This document shows, piece by piece, positions 17,135-26,648 of a stretch of 64,000 bases of DNA. The position numbers and the translations under genes were made by a program. The stretch covers positions 4,387,748 through 4,451,747 of the forward strand of contig NZ_CP036266.1 in the NCBI RefSeq assembly GCF_007744075.1, in the 5' to 3' direction. Position 1 is the stretch's first letter. Every line of letters starts with the position of its first letter. The DNA is from Gimesia chilikensis. GTDB taxonomy: Bacteria > Planctomycetota > Planctomycetia > Planctomycetales > Planctomycetaceae. A model generated the notes under the pieces. The model was given only the letters and a program-made list of their open reading frames with translations. It had not been told where the DNA came from and searched no databases.

Positions 17135-20095
17135 TCACTCCACAAAGAGAAATTCGTTACTGTTCAACATCAGTCGGGCGACGGACTCCAGTCCGTGCGA
17201 TTCCGCAAGCGCGGTTAACTGGCGTTGTTCGTCAGACGTGGGTTCACGCAACCAGGTCCAGAGTGCGATCTGCCTGACCTGGTCTGAAATCACAGGTTTT
17301 GTTTTACGGGCACGCTCGGCCAGTTTCCGGGCATGATGGAGGACGAAGCGATTATTCCATAAGACAAGCGACTGTAGCGGCGAAGCAGAAAAGCCACGCA
17401 CGGGTGAGAGCAGTCCCAGATCCGGGAAGTCGAGGGCATCCATCAACGGATCGGGAATGCCCCGCCAGACGACACGGTAGATGCTCCGCCGGTACGCACC
17501 GGGGCTGTCGAGATCAAACTGATCGTAGTGCAGCACGGGTGTCGCCTGGGGACCGGGAGTCTGGGTAAAGTTCTGTATCCCCGGGCCGCCCATGGTGAGG
17601 TCGAGAGTGCCATTGACGCGGAGGACGGCATCGCGATAACTGTCCGCATCGAGACGCTGCCGTGTCCAGCGGGCGAGGAGGCGATTCTCGGGATCGATCT
17701 TTGACAATTCGGAACGAAATGCAGAGGACTGCTGATAGGTCTGGCTGTTGCAGATCAGTCGATGCAGGTGCTTCAGAGAGCCGTTATGATCACGAAGTTC
17801 GCAGGCGAGCCAGTCGAGCAGTTCGGGATGAGAGGGAGTGCCCCCCATGCGACCAAAATCGTTGGGAGTGTCACAGAGACCTTGCCCGAAATGATAGTGC
17901 CAGACACGGTTGGCGATACTCCGCCAGGTTAAGGGATTCTGTGGATCGGTGAGCCAGTCCGCGAGAGCTGCACGCCGGGCGGATTCGGCATGCGGGTCGG
18001 GCAGATCGAAACGGGCTGGCAGAGAGGGGAGAACAGAGATCGCGCCCGGCGCGACAACGCCACGGGGCTTTTCCAGATTGCCCCGGATCAGCAGGCGGAT
18101 TTCGCGGGGCTGAGTGAATTTTACCATGCCCCGTTCGTTAGCCGCTTCGGCGGCAGCAGCGTAGACTTTCGCCTGCTGTGGTAGTTGAGCCAGTTCCTGT
18201 TCGGCCCGGTACTTCAGGATGACGCCAGCTAACGCGGTCTGTTGTGCGGGTGTACGGTCTTTCGCGGGAATTTTGAGTGCGGCTGCTGCAGCTTCCGGGA
18301 GGGCAATCACATTCAACTGATCGGCAGCGGTGGCACTCAGTTTGAAACGGCCGATGAGATGCGCACCGCCATGCACCTGTTTGAGTGAGACAACCAGTCG
18401 GGTGCCTGGTTTCAGAGTCAGAGGAGACTGCAACTCGAAGACAGCGTAATGTCCCACACCTACCTTGGGATAGATACCCCAGGCGGTTTTGGGATTGCCA
18501 TCCAAAGCGTGCTGTATCGTCCAGCCAGCCTGATCGAAGTCGGCGGTGGCGCGACTGATGGCGAGCTTCTGTCCTGCTTGAGCATCCGGCGGGAACACGC
18601 GGATTTCAACTTCGTTGAGATGCAGATTTCCGTTATGAGCGCGGCCTGGTCCCTGATGGGGAAGCGAGGCATCGGTCAGCAGATCCAGACGTACTGCGGT
18701 GATCGTTTTCAGTTCTGGCTGAACGGTCACCAGAATGGATTCCTGTTCGGGCGCCGGGCCGCTGGCCAGAATCGAATTATCCGGCTGTCGCTTCAGGTCG
18801 GCTCCTCCGTTGGAAACGAAGGTCTCTGGCGGAAGAACCTGCCATTGGGGTTCGGGGCCACGCTGTTGCTCCCACGCGGTGACCAGTTGCGTATATTCCG
18901 GTTGCAACAGGATCGAAGCATTGTTTTCAAGGGCAGCCTGCCGGAGTGCTTCCCATTTTATTCGTTGGGCCGCGACTGCGGAGTCTGCATCAAAGCTGAC
19001 GTCCCCCTTCCCAATACCGGCGAAGACGGCCTGCAGGGCGAAGTAATCAGACTGAGTAATGGGGTCGAACTTGTGCGTATGACAGCGGGCACAGTTGGCG
19101 GTCGTACTGACGAACGCTCCCATGGTCTGCGTGACCAGGTCGTCACGGTCGAGATATTCGAACGATTTGGGCGCGGTGGCCGCGGCACTCTGATCGTAGG
19201 GGCCGGCTCCCAGAAAGCCGAGCGCGACGGTGAGCTCAGACTGTTCGGGATAAAAATAGTCAGCGGCCAATTGTTCCCTGATGAAACGGGTCCAGGAGAT
19301 GTCCTGATTCAAGCGGTCGATGACATAATCGCGGAACCGCCAGGCATGGGGGCGAAAGACATCGTGTTCGAAGCCGTGCGAATCGGCGAAGTGGATCGTA
19401 TCCAGCCAGTGGCGGGCCCAGCGTTCTCCGTAGCGGGGGGAGGCGAGCAGTTGATCGACGAGTCGAGCCCAGGCATCCGGACGCTGGTCCTTGATAAAGG
19501 CTTCCAGTTCTACGGGAGTGGGATGCAGGCCATGGAGATCGTACATCAACCTGCGAAGCAGTGTGCGTTGATCGGCCTGGGGAGCGGGTTTGAGCTGCTG
19601 CTCACTCAGTCGCTCCTGAATAAAGGCATCGATGGGATTTAAATGTCCTGCGCCGGGGACCGCGGGACGGATCAGCGGTTTGAGAGACCACCAGTCGAGT
19701 GCCTGGCTCGTGTCGGCCTGTGGCTGACTGATGCGCGGATCGGGGGCTCCCTGCCCGACCCATTTTGTGAGAATCGCGATCTGCTGATCGGACAGTTTTA
19801 CATCCGGCATTTTCAAATCGGGGTCGGTGTGTCGAATCGCTTTGATCAGCAGACTCTGTTCCGGTTGGCCTGGAACGATGGCGGCCCCGCGCGATCCGCC
19901 TGTCTTCCAGCCACTCTGCCAGTCGAGGGTTAGCTCCCCTTCCATCACACCCGCTGAGTGGGAATGACAGTCGTAGCAGTGTGCTTTCAGAATGGGTTCG
20001 ACAGACTCGCGGAAAAACTGATCGCCGTCAGCCGGGAGTGATTGATGAGTATAGAGCAGGATCAACAGTAGACTCGTGAGTCGAATTCCATTCAT
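17135..20095 (-). CDS. Planctomycete cytochrome-type DUF1549/DUF1553 protein
   Basis: The 986-residue exported protein has a signal peptide, then a PSCyt1-type module with haem motif CYDCH near residue 40 and a MPDVKLSDQQIAILTKWV end. The DUF1549 domain begins at about 145 (PIDAFIQERL, LLRRLMYDLHGL, YGERWARHWLDTIHFADS). A second CARCHTHK motif is near 335, followed by a middle beta-rich domain and a C-terminal DUF1553 (PLTWRSIANRVWHYHFG, FGRMGGTPSHPELLDWLA). A redox role is inferred from the CxxCH motifs. Its ATG overlaps the IclR stop (ATGA), and the DUF1501 gene follows 3 bp later. Confidence 0.92.
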   Translation of the reverse strand: MNGIRLTSLLLILLYTHQSLPADGDQFFRESVEPILKAHCYDCHSHSAGVMEGELTLDWQSGWKTGGSRGAAIVPGQPEQSLLIKAIRHTDPDLKMPDVKLSDQQIAILTKWVGQGAPDPRISQPQADTSQALDWWSLKPLIRPAVPGAGHLNPIDAFIQERLSEQQLKPAPQADQRTLLRRLMYDLHGLHPTPVELEAFIKDQRPDAWARLVDQLLASPRYGERWARHWLDTIHFADSHGFEHDVFRPHAWRFRDYVIDRLNQDISWTRFIREQLAADYFYPEQSELTVALGFLGAGPYDQSAAATAPKSFEYLDRDDLVTQTMGAFVSTTANCARCHTHKFDPITQSDYFALQAVFAGIGKGDVSFDADSAVAAQRIKWEALRQAALENNASILLQPEYTQLVTAWEQQRGPEPQWQVLPPETFVSNGGADLKRQPDNSILASGPAPEQESILVTVQPELKTITAVRLDLLTDASLPHQGPGRAHNGNLHLNEVEIRVFPPDAQAGQKLAISRATADFDQAGWTIQHALDGNPKTAWGIYPKVGVGHYAVFELQSPLTLKPGTRLVVSLKQVHGGAHLIGRFKLSATAADQLNVIALPEAAAAALKIPAKDRTPAQQTALAGVILKYRAEQELAQLPQQAKVYAAAAEAANERGMVKFTQPREIRLLIRGNLEKPRGVVAPGAISVLPSLPARFDLPDPHAESARRAALADWLTDPQNPLTWRSIANRVWHYHFGQGLCDTPNDFGRMGGTPSHPELLDWLACELRDHNGSLKHLHRLICNSQTYQQSSAFRSELSKIDPENRLLARWTRQRLDADSYRDAVLRVNGTLDLTMGGPGIQNFTQTPGPQATPVLHYDQFDLDSPGAYRRSIYRVVWRGIPDPLMDALDFPDLGLLSPVRGFSASPLQSLVLWNNRFVLHHARKLAERARKTKPVISDQVRQIALWTWLREPTSDEQRQLTALAESHGLESVARLMLNSNEFLFVE

Positions 20096-20856
20096 GGCTG
20101 CAGGCCTCCGCTGATCTGTGCGGCACTGTCGATAACTTGAGCTCCCATGCTGGCAAACATGCTTTTGGGCAGGCGTTTCGCTGGAGCCGAGACCCAGAGT
20201 ACGGCGATCAGCTTTCCTTCAGGACCGGTCACGGGAGCGGCGACACAGTGAATGCCTTCGTCTGCCTCTGCATGATCGGTGGCATAACCGCGGTTCAAGA
20301 CCTTCGTGCATTCGGTTTGTAAGGTCGCGGGTTTGGTCAGGGTGCGAGGGGTATCGGCGGTGAGCGGAATCCGGTTCAAAGTCGCTGTCCGCTCACGCGG
20401 CGACTGATTCGCCAGCAGAACTTTACCGGGGGCGTTATTATGCAGGGGAAAGCGGAGCCCGATATCGACGGCAATGCGGAGTGGATGCAGGCCGCTGACC
20501 TGTTCGATAATCACGCCTTCATCGCCGACCTGAATTCCCAGCTGAACGGTTTCCCGTGTGAGGTCGCGGAGCTCACGCATTAGCGGGAGGGCGACTTCCA
20601 CCAGGCTGACATCACCGGCTTGAGGCAAGCCCAGAGAAAGCAGACGGGGAGAGAGTCGGAACTTTTTGGTAAGCGGATCGCGTTCGAGATAGTTGCGGTC
20701 CGTCAGCGTGTGGGTAATGCGAAACACCGCGTTTTTATTCAGCGACAAGCGTGTTGCCAGCTCGCTGATCCCCAGCCCGTCGGGTTCCTGATTCAGCAGT
20801 TCCAGGATATCGAGTCCCCGTTCCAGGGCGGGAACACTCGTGGCAGCAGTACTCAT
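20092..20856 (-). CDS. IclR-family transcriptional regulator
   Basis: The 254-residue protein has an N-terminal winged helix-turn-helix (ALERGLDILELLN, LGISELATRLSLNKNAVFRI) and a C-terminal effector-binding domain (GLRFPLHNNAPGKVLLA, RGYATDHAEADEGIHCVAAPV). IclR proteins typically control catabolic operons in response to a small carbon compound. Being the first gene of the minus-strand operon, and overlapping the next by 4 bp, it probably controls its own transcript and hence the EutBC fusion. A perfect palindrome 69 bp upstream is a candidate operator. The ligand could be ethanolamine or a downstream product, but this is inference. Confidence 0.93.
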   Translation of the reverse strand: MSTAATSVPALERGLDILELLNQEPDGLGISELATRLSLNKNAVFRITHTLTDRNYLERDPLTKKFRLSPRLLSLGLPQAGDVSLVEVALPLMRELRDLTRETVQLGIQVGDEGVIIEQVSGLHPLRIAVDIGLRFPLHNNAPGKVLLANQSPRERTATLNRIPLTADTPRTLTKPATLQTECTKVLNRGYATDHAEADEGIHCVAAPVTGPEGKLIAVLWVSAPAKRLPKSMFASMGAQVIDSAAQISGGLQP

Positions 20857-20884
20857 TGTTGGCCCTCGGTTAACAGCAGACCTT

Positions 20885-20940
20885 CGTTACATATACATAA
20901 CGCGTTCTACCAGAGTAATTCAGATTGATTTGGAAATCAA
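20885..20940 (-). promoter_or_regulatory. Candidate operator region of the IclR-eutBC operon
   Basis: TTGATTTGGAAATCAA (20925-20940) is a perfect palindrome with 7-bp arms and a GG centre. A second, weaker inverted repeat, CGTTA (20885-20889) and TAACG (20898-20902), lies nearer the gene. Both sit in the AT-rich leader of the IclR gene. The E. coli IclR box also centres on a GGAAAT-type palindrome. Confidence 0.45.
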
Positions 20941-21298
20941 ACTAATTATTTCTTTTCCCCTGCTTTACTGCTGGGGTAACCAGGAGAATCTATTCTTAAA
21001 AGCCTGTTTTAAAGCAGACAAATCGATCAATTTAGTGAATATCAACGACGTAAAATGTGTTGAATTCTTTATCAGTGAAGTAATTTGAGATGAGATTGCA
21101 CCTGGGCGCAATTCTGCTGCTTCGTTTTTCATTTCAAGGAAATGGCGTCTCTTTTCTGTGCAGTCTCGTTGCCTGAGTTTGCATTTGATTCACGATGAAG
21201 AATTGCAAATGGGGTTTAAACTTTACCCAGAGTCAAATCAATAACACTTCTCACTTGAATTTGATTTCAGACAACGAACCCTGTCCAAGGAGCACTTC
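20941..21298. other. AT-rich intergenic region
   Basis: This 358-bp AT-rich stretch lies between the divergent IclR operon and the small gene at 21299. It must carry promoters in both directions. No gene, repeat or RNA structure was recognised. Confidence 0.5.
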
Positions 21299-21481
21299 AT
21301 GCATCACTTTCTGATTGAAAAGCTGTCTGAAAAGATCCCAATTGTCCGCAACGAACTCTGGAGTGTGTATGTGGATCATAAGCCACGCTTCACCGGCACA
21401 CTTCAGGAATGTTGTCAATGGGTCGCAGCGACACAAAGCCAGCCGCGCGGTATTTTGAGCTCACTGTTCAGCAGCAGTTGA
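21299..21481 (+). CDS. 60-residue protein, unknown function
   Basis: A very good Shine-Dalgarno sequence (AAGGAGC) lies 5-6 bases before the ATG, which supports translation despite the small size. The product (MHHFLIEKLSEKIPIVRNEL at the start; QECCQWVAATQSQP later) has a Cys-Cys pair and no membrane segment or signal peptide. It is not recognised. It could be a small regulatory or adaptor protein; no partner is evident. Confidence 0.55.
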   Translation: MHHFLIEKLSEKIPIVRNELWSVYVDHKPRFTGTLQECCQWVAATQSQPRGILSSLFSSS

Positions 21482-21622
21482 AGAACTGAAAACGTTTATC
21501 CCATCAGTAACCCTGCACTTCATCAGACCGGGCCTGCAGTAAGACTGATTTTATCTCGGAAATAAAATCTGCACTTCAGCAACGACACTTCAAGAAAACT
21601 GGCCGGAAAGGGGTATTCTGAC

Positions 21623-21910
21623 ATGTATCAGAAAACACTTCGCTTTAATCAGCAGACACCAGAGCATTTACCCATTGAGCTTGTCGCATTGGGAGACAAG
21701 CTGCGGGCGATCAAGCATCCCGAACAGCAGAACCTGCTCGAGAGTTATCATAAAGTCGTGAACTATTCCCGACAACGGGTCAAGATTGTCAACCTGATGT
21801 CGGATACTCTGGCCCAGTTGAGGCTGGATGTGAAATATCTGCTCTTTGATCTGGAGGTCACACAGTCGGAACGGGATTCCGCGATCGCCCAGTTAAAGGA
21901 ACTGCAGTAA
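21623..21910 (+). CDS. Small helical protein, unknown function
   Basis: The 95-residue product is charged and almost entirely helical in character (LESYHKVVNYSRQRVKIVNL; LFDLEVTQSERDSAIAQLKE), consistent with a short coiled coil. AAAGGGG lies about 10 bases before the ATG. It has no signal peptide. The 142-bp spacing from the preceding small gene allows co-transcription. Not recognised. Confidence 0.55.
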   Translation: MYQKTLRFNQQTPEHLPIELVALGDKLRAIKHPEQQNLLESYHKVVNYSRQRVKIVNLMSDTLAQLRLDVKYLLFDLEVTQSERDSAIAQLKELQ

Positions 21911-22749
21911 CAGTTGGAAGGAACGATTCAGACTATCCTCTCGTCTAATTAATCCTGTTCAGGAATTTCAAGCTGATGTCAGGTCGACCGTTAATCTGGA
22001 TCACAGGCATTGATATGCTTTTCTGTTCTGGGGAGGTATATCACTGCCCTGTGCGATCAGTATCAAACCATAAGAGTCTAAATACTTCTACTATTTTGGT
22101 TTGGACAACGCATCAACCCACCAACATGCGACTGGACACAAATATCGTACAGTCGTCAAAGGTGGACTGAATCGGTTGCAGAAAATGAAAGTCTTTTATT
22201 TCTCTGACTGAAAAACCGGATTGTAACGAGATACGTGGTAGAATTGTTTCGTATGTGAATCATGATGTCTGGTGCAGGTGTTAAGATGTATGCCAAAGAC
22301 GAATTGTTGAATTCAGACAAAGACCGGCGACAACTTGCCCCGACTGTAACTTTGGATCTGTGCGTTTTATCCCAGGGTTACAGTCAACTCACCTTTACCG
22401 GAGATCAGATTCAACTGAGCTCTCTGTCCCAGAACTCCTCCAAGATTTTAGCTAAGCTGCAGTTAATGCAACGGATGTTAAAACCTTCTCTCATTCTCAA
22501 GCTCAGTAACATGATTCTATCCAGATGCGGCGCCCTGGTTTCATTTCAGAGACCAGCCGGAAACAGAAGGAACAGGGCCAGCAAAGATTGATCACGTTAT
22601 GAACCATTTCACTGAGAAACCAGACCAGTCGTCTTTATCAGACCGGGATCGTTCCGATTTCAGCCTGAAAGCGCGACAGGTGTGTCTCATTCATCTCGGA
22701 AATGAATGCGGTGAATGTTCGAGTTTGAGAGCTAGAGAGTACACGAGAC
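21911..22749. other. 840-bp region upstream of the response regulator, mostly non-coding
   Basis: The only open frame with any protein-like character is listed separately at 22286. Frames at 21976-22170 and 22599-22784 lack ribosome sites, and the second runs into the response regulator gene in another frame. No RNA gene or repeat was seen. Confidence 0.4.
22286..22591 (+). CDS. Doubtful small ORF
   Basis: From ATG 22286 about 101 codons are open; AGGTG lies about 6 bases upstream. The middle (TLDLCVLSQGYSQLTFTGDQ) could be a folded segment, but the C-terminus is Arg/Asn-rich and no family is recognised. It may be a decayed or spurious frame. Confidence 0.22.
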   Translation: MYAKDELLNSDKDRRQLAPTVTLDLCVLSQGYSQLTFTGDQIQLSSLSQNSSKILAKLQLMQRMLKPSLILKLSNMILSRCGALVSFQRPAGNRRNRASKD

Positions 22750-23442
22750 ATGAAACACCAGTTAGATTTACCAACCGATTATGAGCCTCGCGTCTTCGTA
22801 GTCGATGACGACGAATCCGTGAGTGCCTCCATAGCCGAGCTCATCGGCAGCATGGGCTTCAGAGCGACTACCTATACGTCCGCTGAAGAATTTCTGTCTG
22901 ATACCGATAATCGGATCTGTGGCTGTGTCATCGCAGACCTGCGTCTGATGGGGTGTAACGCCATCGAGATGCTGCGGAAGATGAAAGCAGCCGGCTATGA
23001 AATTCCGCTCATCATTCTTTCCGCCTTTGTGGATGTGACGACGACCGTTTCAGCCATGTCGGAGGGAGCCTTGACGGTTCTCGAAAAACCGTACGCCGAA
23101 CAGGAACTCTGGGACCAGATCATAGCTGCGATCCTGCTGGACTCAGAGCAACGATTCGCCCGGCGCTGGCTGATGGAGTTTCACGAAAAAGAGCATCGCC
23201 TGACCGAGGGAGAAACCGAAGTCATGCGAATGCTGTTGAAGGGGCTTTCCAACAAAACCATCAGTCACCAGCTGGATCTGTCTGCTCGAACTGTGGTCAT
23301 GCGGAGAAAGTCCATTCTCAACAAACTGGAAGTGGATAATGTGATTGATCTGGCCAAGCTGATTACCAAGGCACAGATCATTGAACAGCACCTGACGACG
23401 GATAATGTCGTCTCAGAGATCAAATGCCAGCTGCAGGAGTAG
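22750..23442 (+). CDS. FixJ/NarL-type response regulator
   Basis: The 230-residue two-component regulator has an N-terminal receiver domain with acidic pocket DDD (19-21), phospho-acceptor D63 (VIADLRL), S91 and K113 (LEKPY), followed by a LuxR-type helix-turn-helix (about 155-215: LTEGETEVMRMLLKGLSNKT, TVVMRRKSILNKL). The receiver plus the T-V-x-x-R-R-x HTH places it with FixJ-like regulators. No histidine kinase gene is in the window, so it is an orphan here. Its targets are unknown. Confidence 0.9.
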   Translation: MKHQLDLPTDYEPRVFVVDDDESVSASIAELIGSMGFRATTYTSAEEFLSDTDNRICGCVIADLRLMGCNAIEMLRKMKAAGYEIPLIILSAFVDVTTTVSAMSEGALTVLEKPYAEQELWDQIIAAILLDSEQRFARRWLMEFHEKEHRLTEGETEVMRMLLKGLSNKTISHQLDLSARTVVMRRKSILNKLEVDNVIDLAKLITKAQIIEQHLTTDNVVSEIKCQLQE

Positions 23443-23491
23443 CGTCTGACGCGAGAACAGAGCACCACTCCTGCCGCTGACGGCCTGCTTC

Positions 23492-26400
23492 CTAGTCGTC
23501 AGTAACAGGTTCTTCCCCTTCCTTGATTTTGGGAGCAAACCAGGGATAGATTGCCGGCACCACCATGGATGTCAACAGGGTAGAGGTAATCAGACCTCCA
23601 ATCACCACACTGGCCAGCGGACGCTGCATTTCGGCTCCGTCACTGGTCGAGAGCGCCATCGGCAGAAAGCCGAGGCTGGCCACCAGCGCCGTCATCAGAA
23701 CGGGACGCAATCGTGCCATCGCAGCCTGAAAGGTCGCATCCTGCATCGGAACCCGCTGTTTAAGCCGCAGGTTTTCAGCCGCAGAGACCCATACCAGACC
23801 GTTCAATACCGCCACACCAAACAGCGCGATGAACCCGACCCCGGCAGAGATACTGAAAGGCATCTCACGTAATGCGAGCGCGTAAATTCCGCCGGAAGCT
23901 GCCATGGGAACCGCGAGAAAGATTAACAGCGCCAGTCGAACAGAACGAAACGTCGTATGCAGCAACAGGAAAATCAGCATCAGGACGATGGGGGTAATGA
24001 TCACCAGACGCTTACTGGCTGACTGCAGGTTTTCAAAATCGCCTCCCCAGCGAATCTCGTAGCCATCGGGAAGTTGAACCTGCGTTTCCACAGCATGCTG
24101 GGCATTAGCGACGAAACTGGCCACGTCCACCCCTCTGACATTCGCCTGGATGAAGGTACGTCTGCGGTTAGATTCGTGTTCGACCGTGGGTGGAGTTTCT
24201 TCAAAAGTGATGTCTGCCAGCTCACGCAACGGAACCGGCTTTCCGGTGCCATCGGCGACAGGAATCTGTTCCAGCAGGCTCACCTGTTCCCGCCATTTTT
24301 GAGGAATACGGACGATAATCGGGAATCGGGCACGTCCTTCGAAGATCAAACCGATCGGATGACCTCCCAGTGAGGAGACAACGTCCATCACATCCCGGGC
24401 ATCCATGCCGTAACGTGCCAGCGCATCCCAGCGGGGCTGGATGCTGATCGTGGGCAGGCTGGACTGGATATCGGCTTTGACATCCACAGCGCCAGGAACT
24501 TTTTTCAGAACCCGTTCGATTTCCTTGCCTTTGCTGCTTAGCACCTCCAGCTCATCGCCATAGAGCAGAACCGCGACGTCAGCCTTAACACCTGCCACGA
24601 GTTCATCCACGCGCATTTCGATCGGCTGGGTAAATCCGAATGCTACGCCAGGCACTTGAGAATTCAGCGCATCCGACATTTCTTCGATCAGTTCATCGCG
24701 AGTTTTCGGTTCGGGCCAGTCCAGCGGAGACTTGAGAATCACCCAGACGTCGGTCTGGTGGACCCCCATCACATCGTTAGCGATTTCGGGACGTCCGGTT
24801 TTACAGAAGACTGTTTTGACTTCAGGGAATTTGACCAGTACCTTCTCGATCTGAGTCGACATTTCCACGGAGCCTTCAATGGTGGCACTGGGGAGGCGAA
24901 CGGCTTCGACCAGCAGGTCCCCTTCTTCGAGGCGAGGCATGAATTCCGCTCCCAGATTCCAGCCTACAGGCAGGCTGACCAGAAAGACCAGCAGTGCGAT
25001 CGCCACGGTGAGAATGGGGCGACGAATCGTCCAACTGACCATGGGACGATAGATCCATTTCACCCAGCGGATGAGCCAGATTTCTTTCTCGGACATTTTC
25101 TTCGGCAGAGCCAGTGAAGCCAGGGCTGGCATCAGAGTCAGCGAGAGCACCAGTGATCCCGCCAGGGCGAACAACACCGTCAGTGCCATGGGACGGAACA
25201 GTTTTCCTTCCGTTCCCTGCAGGGCGAGAATCGGCAGATAGACGACGGCAATGATCAGTTCACCAAACATGGTTGGTTTCCGCACTTCAATGGCGGCATC
25301 CCGAATGACTTCCCGGAAGGGCTTGCCTGACTGATTCATCGAGAGTCGGCGAATACAGTTTTCGACCATGATCACGGAACTGTCGACGATCAAACCAAAG
25401 TCGATCGCCCCCAGACTCATCAGGCTGGCAGTAATGCCTGTCGCCGCCATCAGGTTGGTTGCGAACAGCATCGATAGAGGAATCGCCAGTGCCACGATCA
25501 CACCGGCCCGGAAGCTCCCCAGCATGAAGAGCAGAACCACGATCACAAGGATGCCCCCCTCAATGAGGTTCGTGAGCACGGTTTTCAAAGTACGACTGAT
25601 CAGAGCAGATCGGTCGTAGGTAATTTCCAGAGTGACTCCTTTAGGCAGACTTTTCTCAATATCTTCCAGACGTGCCTTGGAGGCAGTAACGACCTCGCGC
25701 GAGTTCTCACCGATCAACATCATTACCAGCCCGGTCACCGCTTCTCCACGTCCATCCCGGGTAACAGCCCCCTGGCGGGTCATCGGAGCAATTTTGACTT
25801 CGGCAATATCGCGTACCAGAATCGGCGTGCTGTTGGGATCGTGCTTGACGACCAGGTTTTCAATATCTTTCTCATTTTTCAGCAGCGCCTGCCCCCGAAT
25901 GAATCGCTGTTCGTGATTGTGCACCACGTAACCGCCGCCGGCGATCATATTGTTATTTTCCAGCCGCTGAAAAAGCTGGGCCATGGAAATCCCATAGCTG
26001 TTCAATCGATCGGGATTGGGTTGGACTTCAAATGTCTTGTAGTACCCGCCGTGGGTGTTGATTTCGGTCACACCCTGCACTTCGCGCATACGGGGTGCGA
26101 TCTCCCATTCCAGCAGGGTGCGGAGCTGCATGGGCGTGTAATCTGCACCGCGGACTTCAAACTGCAGAATCTCGCCCAAAGCTGTTGTCAGCGGGCCCAG
26201 TAAGGGAGTGCCGTAACCTGGAGGAATATCGGCAGCCGCGATTGCGATGCGTTCAGTCACCAGTTGCCGGGCCCAGTAGATGTCGGTTCCTTCTTCGAAG
26301 ACAATGGTGACGACCGAGATGCCGAATTTGGATACACTGCGTACCTCTTCCACAGCGGGCAAGCCCCCCATGGCGATTTCGACCGGATAAGTCACATAGC

Positions 26401-26587
26401 GTTCGACTTCCACCGGCGACAGAAAACCGGCATCGGTGACGACCTGCACCTGCACGTTGGTCATGTCGGGAACAGCGTCGATGGGTAAGTGGATTGCGGA
26501 ATAGATCCCCCCGGCTGCCATCAGTAAGGTCAGCACGAGAATGATAAACCGGTTCTCCAGCGAAAATTCAATCAGGCGGGACAGCAT
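23492..26587 (-). CDS. HME-RND heavy-metal efflux permease (CzcA/CusA type)
   Basis: This inner-membrane proton-driven pump of the tripartite metal efflux class has 1031 residues, the normal length, with twelve predicted helices and two large periplasmic loops. The N-terminus (IEFSLENRFIILVLTLLMAA; LPIDAVPDMTNVQVQV) is diagnostic. The TM4 proton-relay motif reads DFGLIVDSSVIMVEN near residue 395, where the usual text is DFGxxVDGAV; both aspartates are kept. GAGGGAG precedes the ATG. It follows the membrane fusion gene by 61 bp. The metal cannot be decided from sequence. No outer-membrane factor is encoded in the window. Confidence 0.95.
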   Translation of the reverse strand: MLSRLIEFSLENRFIILVLTLLMAAGGIYSAIHLPIDAVPDMTNVQVQVVTDAGFLSPVEVERYVTYPVEIAMGGLPAVEEVRSVSKFGISVVTIVFEEGTDIYWARQLVTERIAIAAADIPPGYGTPLLGPLTTALGEILQFEVRGADYTPMQLRTLLEWEIAPRMREVQGVTEINTHGGYYKTFEVQPNPDRLNSYGISMAQLFQRLENNNMIAGGGYVVHNHEQRFIRGQALLKNEKDIENLVVKHDPNSTPILVRDIAEVKIAPMTRQGAVTRDGRGEAVTGLVMMLIGENSREVVTASKARLEDIEKSLPKGVTLEITYDRSALISRTLKTVLTNLIEGGILVIVVLLFMLGSFRAGVIVALAIPLSMLFATNLMAATGITASLMSLGAIDFGLIVDSSVIMVENCIRRLSMNQSGKPFREVIRDAAIEVRKPTMFGELIIAVVYLPILALQGTEGKLFRPMALTVLFALAGSLVLSLTLMPALASLALPKKMSEKEIWLIRWVKWIYRPMVSWTIRRPILTVAIALLVFLVSLPVGWNLGAEFMPRLEEGDLLVEAVRLPSATIEGSVEMSTQIEKVLVKFPEVKTVFCKTGRPEIANDVMGVHQTDVWVILKSPLDWPEPKTRDELIEEMSDALNSQVPGVAFGFTQPIEMRVDELVAGVKADVAVLLYGDELEVLSSKGKEIERVLKKVPGAVDVKADIQSSLPTISIQPRWDALARYGMDARDVMDVVSSLGGHPIGLIFEGRARFPIIVRIPQKWREQVSLLEQIPVADGTGKPVPLRELADITFEETPPTVEHESNRRRTFIQANVRGVDVASFVANAQHAVETQVQLPDGYEIRWGGDFENLQSASKRLVIITPIVLMLIFLLLHTTFRSVRLALLIFLAVPMAASGGIYALALREMPFSISAGVGFIALFGVAVLNGLVWVSAAENLRLKQRVPMQDATFQAAMARLRPVLMTALVASLGFLPMALSTSDGAEMQRPLASVVIGGLITSTLLTSMVVPAIYPWFAPKIKEGEEPVTDD

Positions 26588-26648
26588 TCAGAAACTCCCT
26601 CAACGAAAAACTTAGATGGTAGATGAAAGTGTGATGAGCGCGGGAGTG

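Noticed and set aside
18449-19642. A 397-codon plus-strand frame inside the DUF1549/DUF1553 gene
   Set aside because: It is antisense shadow of a confident gene, with low-complexity Gly/Arg-rich translation and no ribosome site.
22599-22784. 61-codon frame overlapping the start of the response regulator
   Set aside because: It runs 35 bases into a confident gene in another frame and has no initiation signal.
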